A DNA stretch of 16,673 bases from an uncultured Oscillibacter sp. (GTDB lineage Bacteria > Bacillota > Clostridia > Oscillospirales > Oscillospiraceae). Positions 1-6,057 of this stretch are shown here, one piece after another; position 1 is the stretch's first letter; each line of letters begins with the position of its first letter. Both the position numbers and the translations under genes were made by a program. Location of the stretch: NCBI RefSeq assembly GCF_910587525.1, contig NZ_CAJULS010000041.1, forward strand, positions 1-16,673, given 5' to 3'. The notes under the pieces were generated by a model that did not search any database, was not told the DNA's origin, and saw only the letters and a list, made by a program, of their open reading frames with translations.

Positions 1-588
1 CTTGACGGCCTCGGCGAAGGCGATGTCCTGGGGCGCTTCGGCGTAGTAGGCCATAGTCTCGGCGCTCTGCTCCATCCGCTTCTGGGCGGCGGCGAGCTCC
101 TCGACTACGAGGCCATAGGCGGCGCTTTGAAGCCACGCGGGGAGCTGCCGCCCCTTGAGGGCGTCGACCTGCTCCTGGACGTGGTCGAGTTGACTCCTCA
201 AGACCTCCGCGTCGGAGTGGGCCGCGTTGTACTTGCTCCCCATCTCCCGGAGCTGTTCCTCGAGGAGGCTGATCCGCCCGGGGAAGCTGTAGGCCGCGTC
301 CTCCTCAATGTTCATCTCGGCGACCTCATAGACGCCCGTGAACGCTGTCTTGAGGTAGGACTGAGGGCCCAGCTCCTCGACCATGGCCTTGATCTTCTCG
401 AGGGTCTCCCGCTCCTGCTCCTTCGTGGCATTGGCGTCGGTGGAGACGAGCTCCGTGTCGTCAATCTCGATCTCCTTGCCGAACCGCTTGATGAGGGTTT
501 TCCGGGCTGCGGCCTCTGTCCGCTCGACGATGTAGGCGGTGTCGATGGAGCTCTCGGGATAGTGATATTGAAGTTTGTACTCGTTCAT
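1..588 (-). CDS. Hypothetical coiled-coil protein of the mobile element, partial (C-terminus beyond left edge)
   Basis: The frame is open for 196 codons, from ATG at 588 to the left edge without a stop. AGGAAGGAG lies about 9 nt before the ATG, which fixes the start. The protein begins MNEYKLQYHYPESS, and residues 1-50 look like a small mixed alpha/beta domain (…RFGKEIEIDDTELVST). Residues 55 to about 165 are rich in Glu, Lys, Gln and Leu with heptad-like spacing (SLLEEQLREMGSKYNAAHSD, then LRSQLDHVQEQVDALKG), so a coiled coil is likely. It is cytoplasmic, with no signal peptide or membrane segment. It lies 28 nt downstream of the DUF6906-like gene and probably shares the leftward promoter at 1203-1231, making it an early-region gene of a phage or ICE. 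I do not recognise the family. Confidence 0.8.
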   Translation of the reverse strand, partial: MNEYKLQYHYPESSIDTAYIVERTEAAARKTLIKRFGKEIEIDDTELVSTDANATKEQERETLEKIKAMVEELGPQSYLKTAFTGVYEVAEMNIEEDAAYSFPGRISLLEEQLREMGSKYNAAHSDAEVLRSQLDHVQEQVDALKGRQLPAWLQSAAYGLVVEELAAAQKRMEQSAETMAYYAEAPQDIAFAEAVK

Positions 589-616
589 CTGCTGCTGCTC
601 CTTCCTGTTGTGGGGG

Positions 617-781
617 TCAGCCGACCAAAGCCGGGACGACCCTGATCTTGTCGGTGTGCTTGTGGAGGATGACGAGCTCGCCGTTCTGCTTCTGCTTGAT
701 GACGAGCCAGTTCTCCGGGGAGAGGCCCGCTTGCCCGAGCCTGATCTTCTGCTTCCGCGTGGGCTTCTTGCCGTTTCTCAT
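617..781 (-). CDS. Small DUF6906-like protein (54 aa)
   Basis: This short ORF runs from ATG at 781 to TGA at 617-619. AAAGGAGG lies 6 nt before the ATG, an excellent ribosome binding site. The product starts MRNGKKPTRKQKIRLGQAGL, followed by SPENWLVIKQKQNGELVILH and KHTDKIRVVP. That layout (basic N-terminus with KxPTRKQK, then xPENWLV, then an LVI(L/V)HxHTxKIR strand) matches what I remember of the DUF6906 family. These are about 50-aa proteins common in Firmicute prophages and conjugative elements, with no known function. It is the first gene of the leftward operon, 28 nt upstream of the coiled-coil gene, and shares its promoter. The family call is from memory of the motif; the reality of the gene rests on the ribosome binding site and the motif. 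Confidence 0.8.
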   Translation of the reverse strand: MRNGKKPTRKQKIRLGQAGLSPENWLVIKQKQNGELVILHKHTDKIRVVPALVG

Positions 782-813
782 GTGCTGCCTCCTTTGCTTT
801 TCCGGGGAGGCTG

Positions 814-1119
814 TGGTAGAGTAGAGGGGAGCGGCGAGGGCGCTCGATGAAAAAATTTCGGTTTACCATTCGCAAGGACTCAAGGACGTCTATCCGCAAG
901 GACTCGGTCGGCTTCGGAGCTGGGGGAACAGCTCCGGGCCCCGTGTCCGGCCCCTTTTGCTATGCTTCGGTTTGCAAACTCTCGAAGTATCGGTGCCACT
1001 CCTGCGATGCTCCCATCCGGTCTCTCTCTGTTCGCCGGGTGGTGCTTTGCCCTGTCTGTAAAGCCGAGAATGAATTGAAGTAAAGGGGGTGGAGCCCTCG
1101 CCGCTCCCTTCTACTCTAC
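814..1119. repeat. Long inverted repeat enclosing a small ORF
   Basis: The left arm starts at about 814 (ggtagagtagaggggagcgg, then cgagggc) and the right arm ends at about 1119. The right arm reads as the reverse complement of the left over about 28 nt with one internal mismatch. The arms are roughly 245 nt apart and enclose the ORF at 847-1083. Neither arm carries a T-tract, so they do not look like two simple terminators. They could be ends of a miniature mobile unit, or the stem of a long structured leader in the leftward transcript. Confidence 0.7.
847..1083 (+). CDS. Putative small zinc-ribbon protein (78 aa)
   Basis: The ORF ends in a convincing zinc-ribbon pattern: CHSC at residues 50-53, then a 14-residue spacer, then CPVC, finishing KAENELK. 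Two CxxC knuckles at this spacing are typical of rubredoxin/Com-like small zinc ribbons found in phages and ICEs, where they bind nucleic acid or proteins. The first 40 residues are low-complexity, with an internal repeat (IRKDS-RTS-IRKDS), and may not be translated. The ATG at 847 lacks a good ribosome binding site, so the true start may be internal. The gene runs opposite to the leftward operon, inside its probable leader and between the arms of the inverted repeat. Metal binding is inferred from the motif only; chance coding cannot be excluded. Confidence 0.45.
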   Translation: MKKFRFTIRKDSRTSIRKDSVGFGAGGTAPGPVSGPFCYASVCKLSKYRCHSCDAPIRSLSVRRVVLCPVCKAENELK

Positions 1120-1202
1120 CGACCGACCTCCTTTTCTGCTTTCCTTTTCGCCTGGGGTGTGGTATGCTGTTGTTGCTTAAATTCTTAATCTCACCATAGC
1201 CT

Positions 1203-1231
1203 ATTATATTTAACAAATGAGGATTTGTCAA
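1203..1231 (-). promoter_or_regulatory. Perfect-consensus leftward promoter of the mobile element
   Basis: On the minus strand this reads TTGACA (1231-1226), a 17-nt spacer, then TATAAT (1208-1203), a full match to the sigma-A/sigma-70 consensus with optimal spacing. It points at the genes at 617-781 and 1-588 across a leader of about 415 nt. It is probably the lytic/induced promoter kept off by the divergent repressor gene at 1281. Confidence 0.85.
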
Positions 1232-1256
1232 TAGGTTTTTTCTCGATTGTTAAATC
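1208..1256. promoter_or_regulatory. Triple AT-rich operator array for the cI-like repressor
   Basis: Three short dyads lie in the divergent region: ATTTaacAAAT (1208-1218), ATTtgtcAAT (1223-1232) and GATTgttaAATC (1245-1256). The first overlaps the -10 and spacer of the leftward promoter, the second covers its -35, and the third sits 25 nt before the repressor start. ATTTAACAA also recurs inverted between sites 1 and 3. The layout is that of a phage repressor operator with autoregulation. Binding is inferred, not shown. Confidence 0.55.
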
Positions 1257-1280
1257 AGATTTCACAAGGGAGGATTTTCA

Positions 1281-1781
1281 ATGGAGATCGTATTCTCGGA
1301 TGTTGGAAATAGGATTGCAAGGCGTATTAAAGAGCTGGACATGAGACAGCTCGACGTCTGCAATAAAACAGGGCTTTCTACCACGGCCTTGAGTCAATAT
1401 TGCACGGGGAAAAGGGTTCCCGACACGGTTTCCCTCTACAAGATCGCGACCGCTCTCGGCGTTTCTATGGAATGGGTTCTAACAGGTGAGGATGTAACAA
1501 ATGAGAACTCCCAGCCCGCGCCGCCCGATCTTGAGGCCGTAAAGCGAGAGCAAGGTCTCCTCTGTGATGGGAGCCCGCTCTCGAGCCTTGAGACTGATCT
1601 CGTCGCCATGTTCCGACTCCTGCCGGAGGAGGAGCGGGAGGACGTCTTCGACATCGTCCATCTCAAATACAAGCGGCGACTTGGGAAAAAGGCGGGGTCT
1701 ATCTACTGGACATATTTCGACGAGAACGGCGAGGAAAGCGGCCCCGCCGAAGGCCGTGAGGCCCGCGACGGAACCGCCTGA
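1281..1781 (+). CDS. cI/Xre-family helix-turn-helix repressor
   Basis: This 166-aa protein has an HTH_3/Xre DNA-binding domain at residues 8-65: IARRIKELDMRQLDVCNKTG, then STTALSQYCTGKRVPDTVSL, then YKIATALGVSMEWVLTGE. Residues about 70-140 form an acidic helical tail (LSSLETDLVAMFRLLPEEER), probably for oligomerisation. No LexA-type peptidase Ser/Lys dyad is evident, so derepression would not be by RecA-type self-cleavage. GGGAGG lies 7 nt before the ATG. The gene diverges from the leftward operon and is separated from its promoter by AT-rich dyads, which suggests it holds the element dormant and regulates itself. The family call is firm; the role in this element is inferred from position. 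Confidence 0.9.
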   Translation: MEIVFSDVGNRIARRIKELDMRQLDVCNKTGLSTTALSQYCTGKRVPDTVSLYKIATALGVSMEWVLTGEDVTNENSQPAPPDLEAVKREQGLLCDGSPLSSLETDLVAMFRLLPEEEREDVFDIVHLKYKRRLGKKAGSIYWTYFDENGEESGPAEGREARDGTA

Positions 1782-1821
1782 TTTTTTGCGCCTGTATGAT
1801 TAAAAACTAAATCCAAAACAT

Positions 1822-1926
1822 GAAGAATTGAAAAAAGCGGCGCTCGACGGTGCCGGGAGCCCGGAACCCCTTGATTTACGGGCAATTCTGCAATTCTTCG
1901 CGGGTTTGGTTGATTTGAAGAATTGC
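1822..1926. repeat. Short repeat cluster (CAATTCTTC / GAAGAATTG)
   Basis: GAAGAATTG occurs at 1822-1830 and 1917-1925, and its complement at 1891-1899. GCAATTCTTC (1890-1899) and GAAGAATTGC (1917-1926) form an inverted pair with a 17-nt spacer, and GCAATTCT is tandemly doubled at 1882-1897. The position near the element end suits recombinase arm sites or a transfer origin, but nothing decides between these. Confidence 0.5.
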
Positions 1927-2105
1927 TCCGGGCCGATTTCCCGCGCCCAGGGCTCGGCGTCGCTCGCCTCTGAACGGCCCGAGTAACGCCTTGTAACAGT
2001 CCGGCCCGCGCCGATCGCGGTGATGGTGGCCCTCAAAACGGGGGTTTTAACACTCCCGCCGTTATTTTCTGCACGTTTAACGCCCCTGTTTGCACGGCCC
2101 GCCCC

Positions 2106-2134
2106 TTGCCTTTTCCGGGCCCGTCTGCTATAAT
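2106..2134 (+). promoter_or_regulatory. Possible rightward promoter in the element end
   Basis: TTGCCT (2106-2111), a 17-nt spacer and TATAAT (2129-2134) resemble a sigma-A promoter. The expected start of transcription falls almost on an ATG at 2141 that opens a 26-codon ORF with no ribosome binding site. No convincing gene follows, so this may drive a small RNA ending at the 2415-2437 terminator, or be fortuitous. Confidence 0.35.
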
Positions 2135-2414
2135 CTCACCATGGGCCGCAAAGCCCGCCCTCTTGCGTCTGCTGCTGCTGCTGACTTCCGGGGCGGGTGG
2201 AGCGGCCCTCCTGCCTTGTAGGGGCTGATTTACAAGGGTTTCCGGGCTCCTGGGCCCTCGCATACGTCCCACGGCCCCGCCGCCGTCCTGAGCCCTTCCT
2301 GGGCCGTCCAGGGCATGAAAAAAAGAGCGCCGACCGCGTCGACGCCCCCGTCTCAAGTTGTCCGAGAATTGAGCCCCCGCTCGCGGGCCCGTCCCGGTTG
2401 AAAATGCCTCGTTT

Positions 2415-2437
2415 CCCGCTGAAATAGCGGGTTTTCT
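2415..2437 (+). terminator. Rho-independent terminator at the element edge
   Basis: CCCGCT-gaaat-AGCGGG is followed by TTTTCT, a 6-bp GC stem with a T-tract in the rightward direction. It lies about 60 nt inside the presumed junction and would stop transcripts leaving the element towards the truncated ABC gene. Confidence 0.65.
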
Positions 2438-2461
2438 CATGTCTTCCCGTCCCATCCCGGT

Positions 2462-3601
2462 TTATCCCGCGTTTCTCAAATATCCTGTCTCTCTACAGCT
2501 GGAAAACGCCTCGGTTTCCGTGGTCTTCAGGACAATGTTGTCCTTCACGGACATCTCCCCGATGAGGCCCATTTTGTTGCGGTCCTCCGGGATGTGGGAC
2601 ACGTTTTCCAAAATAAAGCCGTTGGGAGTGAACTGGGCCACCTGGGACCCCTTCATGTCCACCGTGCCGGCGTCCGGCGTCAGCACGCCGGTCACTACCT
2701 GGGCAAGCTGGCTCTGGCCGTTGCCGTCCACGCCGGCGATGCCCACGATCTCCCCCCGGCCCACCGTGAGGCTCACGCCGCTGAGGCCGTTGTGCTTGGA
2801 ATCCTTCTGAAAATCCACGCCCCTGAGCTGGATGACCGGATCGCCGGCCTGCTCCACCTTCGTATACTGGGAGGGCGCCAGCTCCCGGCCGATCATCAGG
2901 TTGGCCAGGGCCTGTCCGTCGGTCTCCTCCCGCCTGAGGGTGGTAACCACCTCGCCGGAGCGGAGAATGGTGATACGGTCGGAGATGTGCATGACCTCCC
3001 GCATCTTGTGGCTGATGAAGATGACGCTCTTGCCCTCCTCCGTCAGCTTCCGCATGATCTTAAAGAGGCCCTCCACCTCAATGTCTGTCAGGGCCGCGGA
3101 GGGCTCGTCCAGCACCAGAAGCTCCGCGCCCCGGTACAGGGCCTTCAATATCTCCACCCGCTGCTGGGCGCCCACGGCGATCTCCGTGATGGGACGGTCC
3201 AACTCAACGTCCAGGCCGTACCGGGCGGAGAGCTCCAAAATCTCCTTTTTCCGGGTATCCCGGTCGATGAAAACTCCCTTGGTATTCCGGTCCCCCAGGA
3301 TGATGTTCTCAAACACTGTCATGGCCTCCACCAGCATGAAGTGCTGGTGCACCATGCCGATCCCCAGCTTCACCGCCTGGGCCGGCGAGTCGATGCGGAC
3401 CTTTTGTCCGTTTAAGTAGATGCTGCCCTCCGTGGGCTGGTAGAGGCCGATCAGGACATTCATCAGCGTGGACTTTCCCGCACCGTTCTCCCCCAGCAAC
3501 GTGAGCACTTCACCCTTGTAGACAGTGAGATTGATGTCCTTGTTGGCGTAAAAATCGCCGAACCGCTTGCTGACATGCTCCATTCTCAAGAACTCTTCCA
3601 A
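2462..3601 (-). pseudogene. Nucleoside-type (BmpA-associated) ABC transporter ATPase, 3'-truncated by the mobile element
   Basis: Intact members of this double-ATPase family are about 500 aa and energise uptake of nucleosides with a BmpA-type lipoprotein and two permeases. The first ATPase domain is complete: Walker A GENGAGKST at residues 37-45, AVGAQQRVEILKALYRGAE, and Walker B LLVLDEPSAALTD. The second domain starts normally (GVDGNGQSQLAQVVTG, then HIPEDRNKMGLIGEMSVKDN) but stops after …TETEAFSS. It then ends in unrelated residues (…ETGYLRNAG) at a TAA, so the second LSGGQ and Walker B are missing. The break near 2500 is the likely insertion point of the element. I chose TTG at 3601 (GGGGAG 8 nt upstream); ATGs at 3634 and 3583 are alternatives. 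Probably non-functional. The rest of the operon should lie beyond the element. Confidence 0.85.
2490..2510. other. Probable junction (attachment site) between mobile element and chromosome
   Basis: Homology of the ABC ATPase to its family ends at about 2500, and the sequence to the left is of a different character. The exact core cannot be set without the other end of the element or an empty site. Confidence 0.5.
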
Positions 3602-3694
3602 TGCGCTGTCTCCCCTCTCTGCATGGGGGCCCACCGTTTCAGAGCCCGTTCAGACTCTTTGGCAAAACGCCCCTTTATGTAGGAATCCGACATC

Positions 3695-3723
3695 ATTATA
3701 TAGAAAACAGTGGGAGATTTCAA
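3695..3723 (-). promoter_or_regulatory. Promoter of the truncated ABC ATPase gene
   Basis: On the minus strand TTGAAA (3723-3718), a 17-nt spacer, then TATAAT (3700-3695) gives a strong sigma-A match about 95 nt before the TTG start. The leader shows no riboswitch I recognise. Confidence 0.75.
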
Positions 3724-3853
3724 CATGTATTTTTACACCTCTCAGAAACGCTGAAAAGCCCCTTTCCGCCCGCCGCCGGGAAGAGGCCCCTCTTGGGTTC
3801 CCTGCACACCCCCGCTTTCCGCTGCATACATTTCATGCGTTTTTTGACAGTCT

Positions 3854-3882
3854 GAGGCGCACCGGCTGAGCCGGTGCGCCTC
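3854..3882. terminator. Perfect 13-bp hairpin after the leftward spore-surface gene
   Basis: GAGGCGCACCGGC-tga-GCCGGTGCGCCTC is a perfect 13-bp stem with a 3-nt loop, 17 nt past the stop codon at 3900. Neither side has a good T-tract, so it may be a weak terminator or an mRNA-stabilising hairpin. Confidence 0.55.
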
Positions 3883-3899
3883 TTGCTGATCTCCCAGAT

Positions 3900-4715
3900 T
3901 CAGAGTTCCGCCACATCCATGGCCGCCCGCTCCACACAGAGGGGGCTTTTGGCGTCCAGTACCAGAGAGAGCTCCGCCTCGCCTCCGTTCTCCATGCAGG
4001 GATACAGCACGGCGGCGTACCGCAGGGTTTGAGGCTTGCCTGAAAAGCGCTCCATGGAAAAGCGCAGGGGCAGCGTCTCCGTAAACGCGCCGCACGGCGT
4101 CTGCCGTAGCAGGATAGCCCCCGTCTCCTCCGCCGGGTGCATGGCACAGACGTTCAGTGTGTACTGCACAGCATAGGCCTTTCCCGGGTTCAGCCGGATC
4201 TGGGTGGGGGCCTCCTCGCTCCAGTGGATGTCATCTCCCCGCAGGATACGCCGCCGCCAAGGCAGGCGGCATCCCCGGTTCCACAACATCCCCTCCCGCT
4301 GGCCCGCCAGCTGGAGGGCGCTTTTCTCCCGGGGCTTCGGCCCGCCCGGACACGGCCCGGGACAGGGTTCAGGACAAGGTCCGGGACAGGGCCCCCACCA
4401 GGGCGGCGGGCAGGGCGGCGACGGGGGCGGACAGGCCTCCAGCACCTTCTCCAGCTTGCTTTTCAGCAGAATCTGATTTTGGGCCACCGCCTCCAGCAGG
4501 GCGGCGACACTTTTATTGACTGCCAGCACCTCCTGATGGCCCGCGCAGGGCTTTGTCCCCGGCAGGGTCCCCAGAATGTACTGCAGCTTCTCGCCCTCGG
4601 CGTTGAGGATGTGGCTCAGGGCAAGCTCCTCCATGGCAATGGACGCAATAATCATGGTCAGGGCTTCCTCCCGTGTCATATCCGCGCCGTTGGGCGGAAA
4701 GGAAGGCATAGACAT
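3900..4715 (-). CDS. Putative spore-surface protein with Cys-Pro-Gly linker (shares N-terminal module with the collagen-like genes)
   Basis: This 271-aa protein has three parts. Residues 1-93 are the helical module also found in the proteins at 4932 and 6058 (LSHILNAEGEKLQYILGTLP is near identical in all three). Residues 95-125 form a Cys-Pro-Gly segment (CPPPSPPCPPPWWGPC, then repeated PCPGP/PCPEP), with six cysteines where the paralogues carry Gly-X-Thr repeats. Residues 130-271 look beta-rich and may form a surface domain. There is no signal peptide, as expected for spore-coat proteins assembled from the mother cell. GGAG lies 8 nt before the ATG. It diverges from the collagen-like operon across the palindrome at 4784-4848, whose leftward sigma-K-like promoter starts about 60 nt upstream. 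The spore-surface role is inferred from the shared module and promoter. Cysteines could give disulphide crosslinks or bind metal. Confidence 0.8.
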   Translation of the reverse strand: MSMPSFPPNGADMTREEALTMIIASIAMEELALSHILNAEGEKLQYILGTLPGTKPCAGHQEVLAVNKSVAALLEAVAQNQILLKSKLEKVLEACPPPSPPCPPPWWGPCPGPCPEPCPGPCPGGPKPREKSALQLAGQREGMLWNRGCRLPWRRRILRGDDIHWSEEAPTQIRLNPGKAYAVQYTLNVCAMHPAEETGAILLRQTPCGAFTETLPLRFSMERFSGKPQTLRYAAVLYPCMENGGEAELSLVLDAKSPLCVERAAMDVAEL

Positions 4716-4783
4716 ATCAAAATCTCCATAGGCCGCCGGGGCCTGGAGCCTGCGGCGGCGATGTGCGGCATGGGCCGCCGCTC

Positions 4784-4811
4784 CATTCTATGCCCTCCGA
4801 AGCGGCCCGGT
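4784..4811 (-). promoter_or_regulatory. Candidate leftward sigma-K promoter
   Basis: On the minus strand AC (4811-4810), 17 nt, then CATAGAATG (4792-4784). The described sigma-K pattern is AC-N17-CATAnnnTA; only the last base deviates. The predicted start of transcription is about 60 nt before the ATG at 4715. Confidence 0.5.
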
Positions 4812-4820
4812 TCCGCCGGA

Positions 4821-4848
4821 ACCCGCCGCTTCGGAGGCGCATAGAATA
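4821..4848 (+). promoter_or_regulatory. Candidate rightward sigma-K promoter
   Basis: AC (4821-4822), 17 nt (4823-4839), then CATAGAATA (4840-4848) matches the sigma-K pattern AC-N17-CATAnnnTA exactly. The predicted start of transcription near 4855 leaves a leader of about 77 nt before the ATG at 4932. Late mother-cell control fits collagen-like exosporium genes. Confidence 0.6.
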
Positions 4849-4931
4849 TCCCGGGCGTTTCGCCGGTTCTCTCTCCGGCCGCTGTGCCGGCGGCCCTGGC
4901 AGACGCCCCATATTTGAAAGGAGATTCACTT

Positions 4932-6044
4932 ATGTCTCTGCCCAGTTTTCCCGTGGTCGACCCGCCCATTCAACGGGACGACGCGGTTAACCAGATTCTC
5001 TCCTCCATCGCTATGGAGGAACTCGGCCTGAGCCACATCCTCAACGCCGAGGGCGAGAAGCTGCAATATATTCTCGGGACTCTGCCGGGCCTCAGCGGTC
5101 CTGCCGCCACAGTCAGCGACGTGCTGGCTGCCAACGAGAGCGTCCGCGGCCTGCTGGAGACTGCCGTCCAGAACCAGCTCTTCCTGAAAGCGAAGATGCA
5201 GGGCGCGCTGGACGCCTCCCCCATGCAAGGGGCCACCGGACCCACTGGGCCCACCGGGCCCACCGGCCCTGCCGGCGGCCCTGCCGGGCCTGCCGGACCC
5301 ACCGGCGCTACCGGTGCCGACGGCGCTACGGGCGCCACCGGCGCAACTGGGCCTGCCGGTGCTGACGGTGTGACAGGCGCCACTGGCGCAACCGGCCCTG
5401 CCGGCGCTGCAGGTATCACGGGTGCCACTGGTGCCACCGGCCCTGCCGGTGCCGACGGCGCTGCGGGCGCCACTGGTGCCACCGGCCCTGCCGGCGCTGA
5501 CGGCGCTGCGGGCGCCACCGGCCCTGCCGGGCCCACCGGCGCTACCGGTGCCGCGGGCGTCACCGGGCCCACCGGGCCCACCGGCGCAACTGGCGTCACC
5601 GGACCCACCGGACCCACCGGACCCACTGGCGTCAATGTCACCGCCACATCCGCCTTTGCCGCCAACACCAGCGGCTCTGTTCTGACCGTCATTCTGGCGG
5701 GCACCCTGGTGCCCCTGCCGGATAGCCAGCTCCTGTCCCCCGACATCACCGTCAACGGGGCCAGCACCGTGTTCACCGTCAATACCTCCGGCCGGTACCA
5801 GCTCTCCTACGACATCAACACCACCGTGGCCCTGGCCAGCGGCACCCGGCTGCTGATCAACGGCGTAGCCAACACGGCCTCCACGGTAGCCCCTCTGGTG
5901 TCGCTGAGCCACTTCTCCAACGAGATCCTGCTGGATCTGACTGCCGGGGATACCGTCTCCCTGCAGATGTTCGGCATCGCGTCTGTTGCGACATTGCTGC
6001 CCGGCTCCGCCGGCGCGTCGCTGACCATGGTCCGCCTGAGCTGA
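4932..6044 (+). CDS. Collagen-like (BclA-type) spore-surface protein
   Basis: This 370-aa protein has three parts. Residues 1-97 are the shared helical module (ILSSIAMEELGLSHILNAEG). Residues about 100-234 are a collagen-like Gly-X-Y tract, very rich in Gly-X-Thr, with one phase slip (GPAGGPAG, about 113-120). Residues 235-370 form a C-terminal beta-rich domain of BclA type (SGRYQLSYDINTTVALASGT, then RLLINGVANTASTVAP, ending SLTMVRLS). Within the tract a 15-residue unit (GPAGADGxxGATGAT) recurs three and a fraction times. Such proteins trimerise and form hair-like fibres on spores, with Thr as glycan sites. The start is ATG at 4932 (AAGGAG 9 nt upstream), preferred over 4884, which has no ribosome binding site. 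It is the first gene of an operon with 6058, 13 nt apart, under the candidate sigma-K promoter at 4821-4848. Confidence 0.9.
   Translation: MSLPSFPVVDPPIQRDDAVNQILSSIAMEELGLSHILNAEGEKLQYILGTLPGLSGPAATVSDVLAANESVRGLLETAVQNQLFLKAKMQGALDASPMQGATGPTGPTGPTGPAGGPAGPAGPTGATGADGATGATGATGPAGADGVTGATGATGPAGAAGITGATGATGPAGADGAAGATGATGPAGADGAAGATGPAGPTGATGAAGVTGPTGPTGATGVTGPTGPTGPTGVNVTATSAFAANTSGSVLTVILAGTLVPLPDSQLLSPDITVNGASTVFTVNTSGRYQLSYDINTTVALASGTRLLINGVANTASTVAPLVSLSHFSNEILLDLTAGDTVSLQMFGIASVATLLPGSAGASLTMVRLS
5349..5519 (+). repeat. 45-bp tandem repeats in the collagen tract
   Basis: Three complete 45-bp units and a 36-bp partial unit encode GPAGADGVTGATGAT and close variants. Slippage here would change fibre length without shifting the frame. 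Confidence 0.75.
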
Positions 6045-6057
6045 GGAGGGGTGTTGT

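Larger units (their letters stand above)
1782..2414. other. Gene-poor end of the mobile element
   Basis: About 630 nt follow the repressor with no convincing gene. ORFs on both strands here are compositional artefacts, Arg/Pro/Gly-rich and without ribosome binding sites. The stretch holds the CAATTCT/GAAGAATTG repeat cluster (1822-1926), a promoter-like sequence at 2106-2134, and a 12-nt repeat TAATCTCACCAT (1186-1197 and 2131-2142). No integrase is present; if this is an integrative element, its recombinase would be expected at the far end, outside the window. Confidence 0.6.
4784..4848. repeat. 64-bp near-perfect palindrome in the divergent spore-gene intergenic region
   Basis: The arms are 4785-4806 (ATTCTATGCCCTCCGAAGCG, then GC) and 4825-4847 (its reverse complement with one extra C). 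Inner GGTTCC (4809-4814) and GGAACC (4818-4823) are also symmetric about position 4816. It is centred between two divergent gene starts and has no T-tract, which argues against a terminator. Each half holds a sigma-K-like promoter, annotated separately. Confidence 0.85.

Noticed and set aside
890..1231. 113-codon minus-strand frame
   Set aside because: Its start lies upstream of the expected transcription start, inside the promoter, and the text is Ser/Arg-rich without motif.
2197..2427. 76-codon plus-strand frame near the element end
   Set aside because: GTG start without ribosome binding site and Pro/Arg-rich text; it ends inside the terminator stem.
2033..2455. 140-codon minus-strand frame in the element end
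   Set aside because: Arg/Gly/Pro-rich text without motif; its start lies past the terminator hairpin and lacks a clear ribosome binding site. Kept as non-coding, with some doubt.
3602..3694. Riboswitch in the leader of the nucleoside ABC ATPase
   Set aside because: I looked for purine-type conserved elements and saw none.
4785..4847. Palindrome as a bidirectional terminator
   Set aside because: It lies between two gene starts, not ends, and neither side has a T-tract; the promoter reading explains its position better.
5320..5640. Repeats that could suggest a CRISPR array
   Set aside because: They are in-frame Gly-X-Y codons of a collagen-like gene with no constant repeat/spacer pattern.
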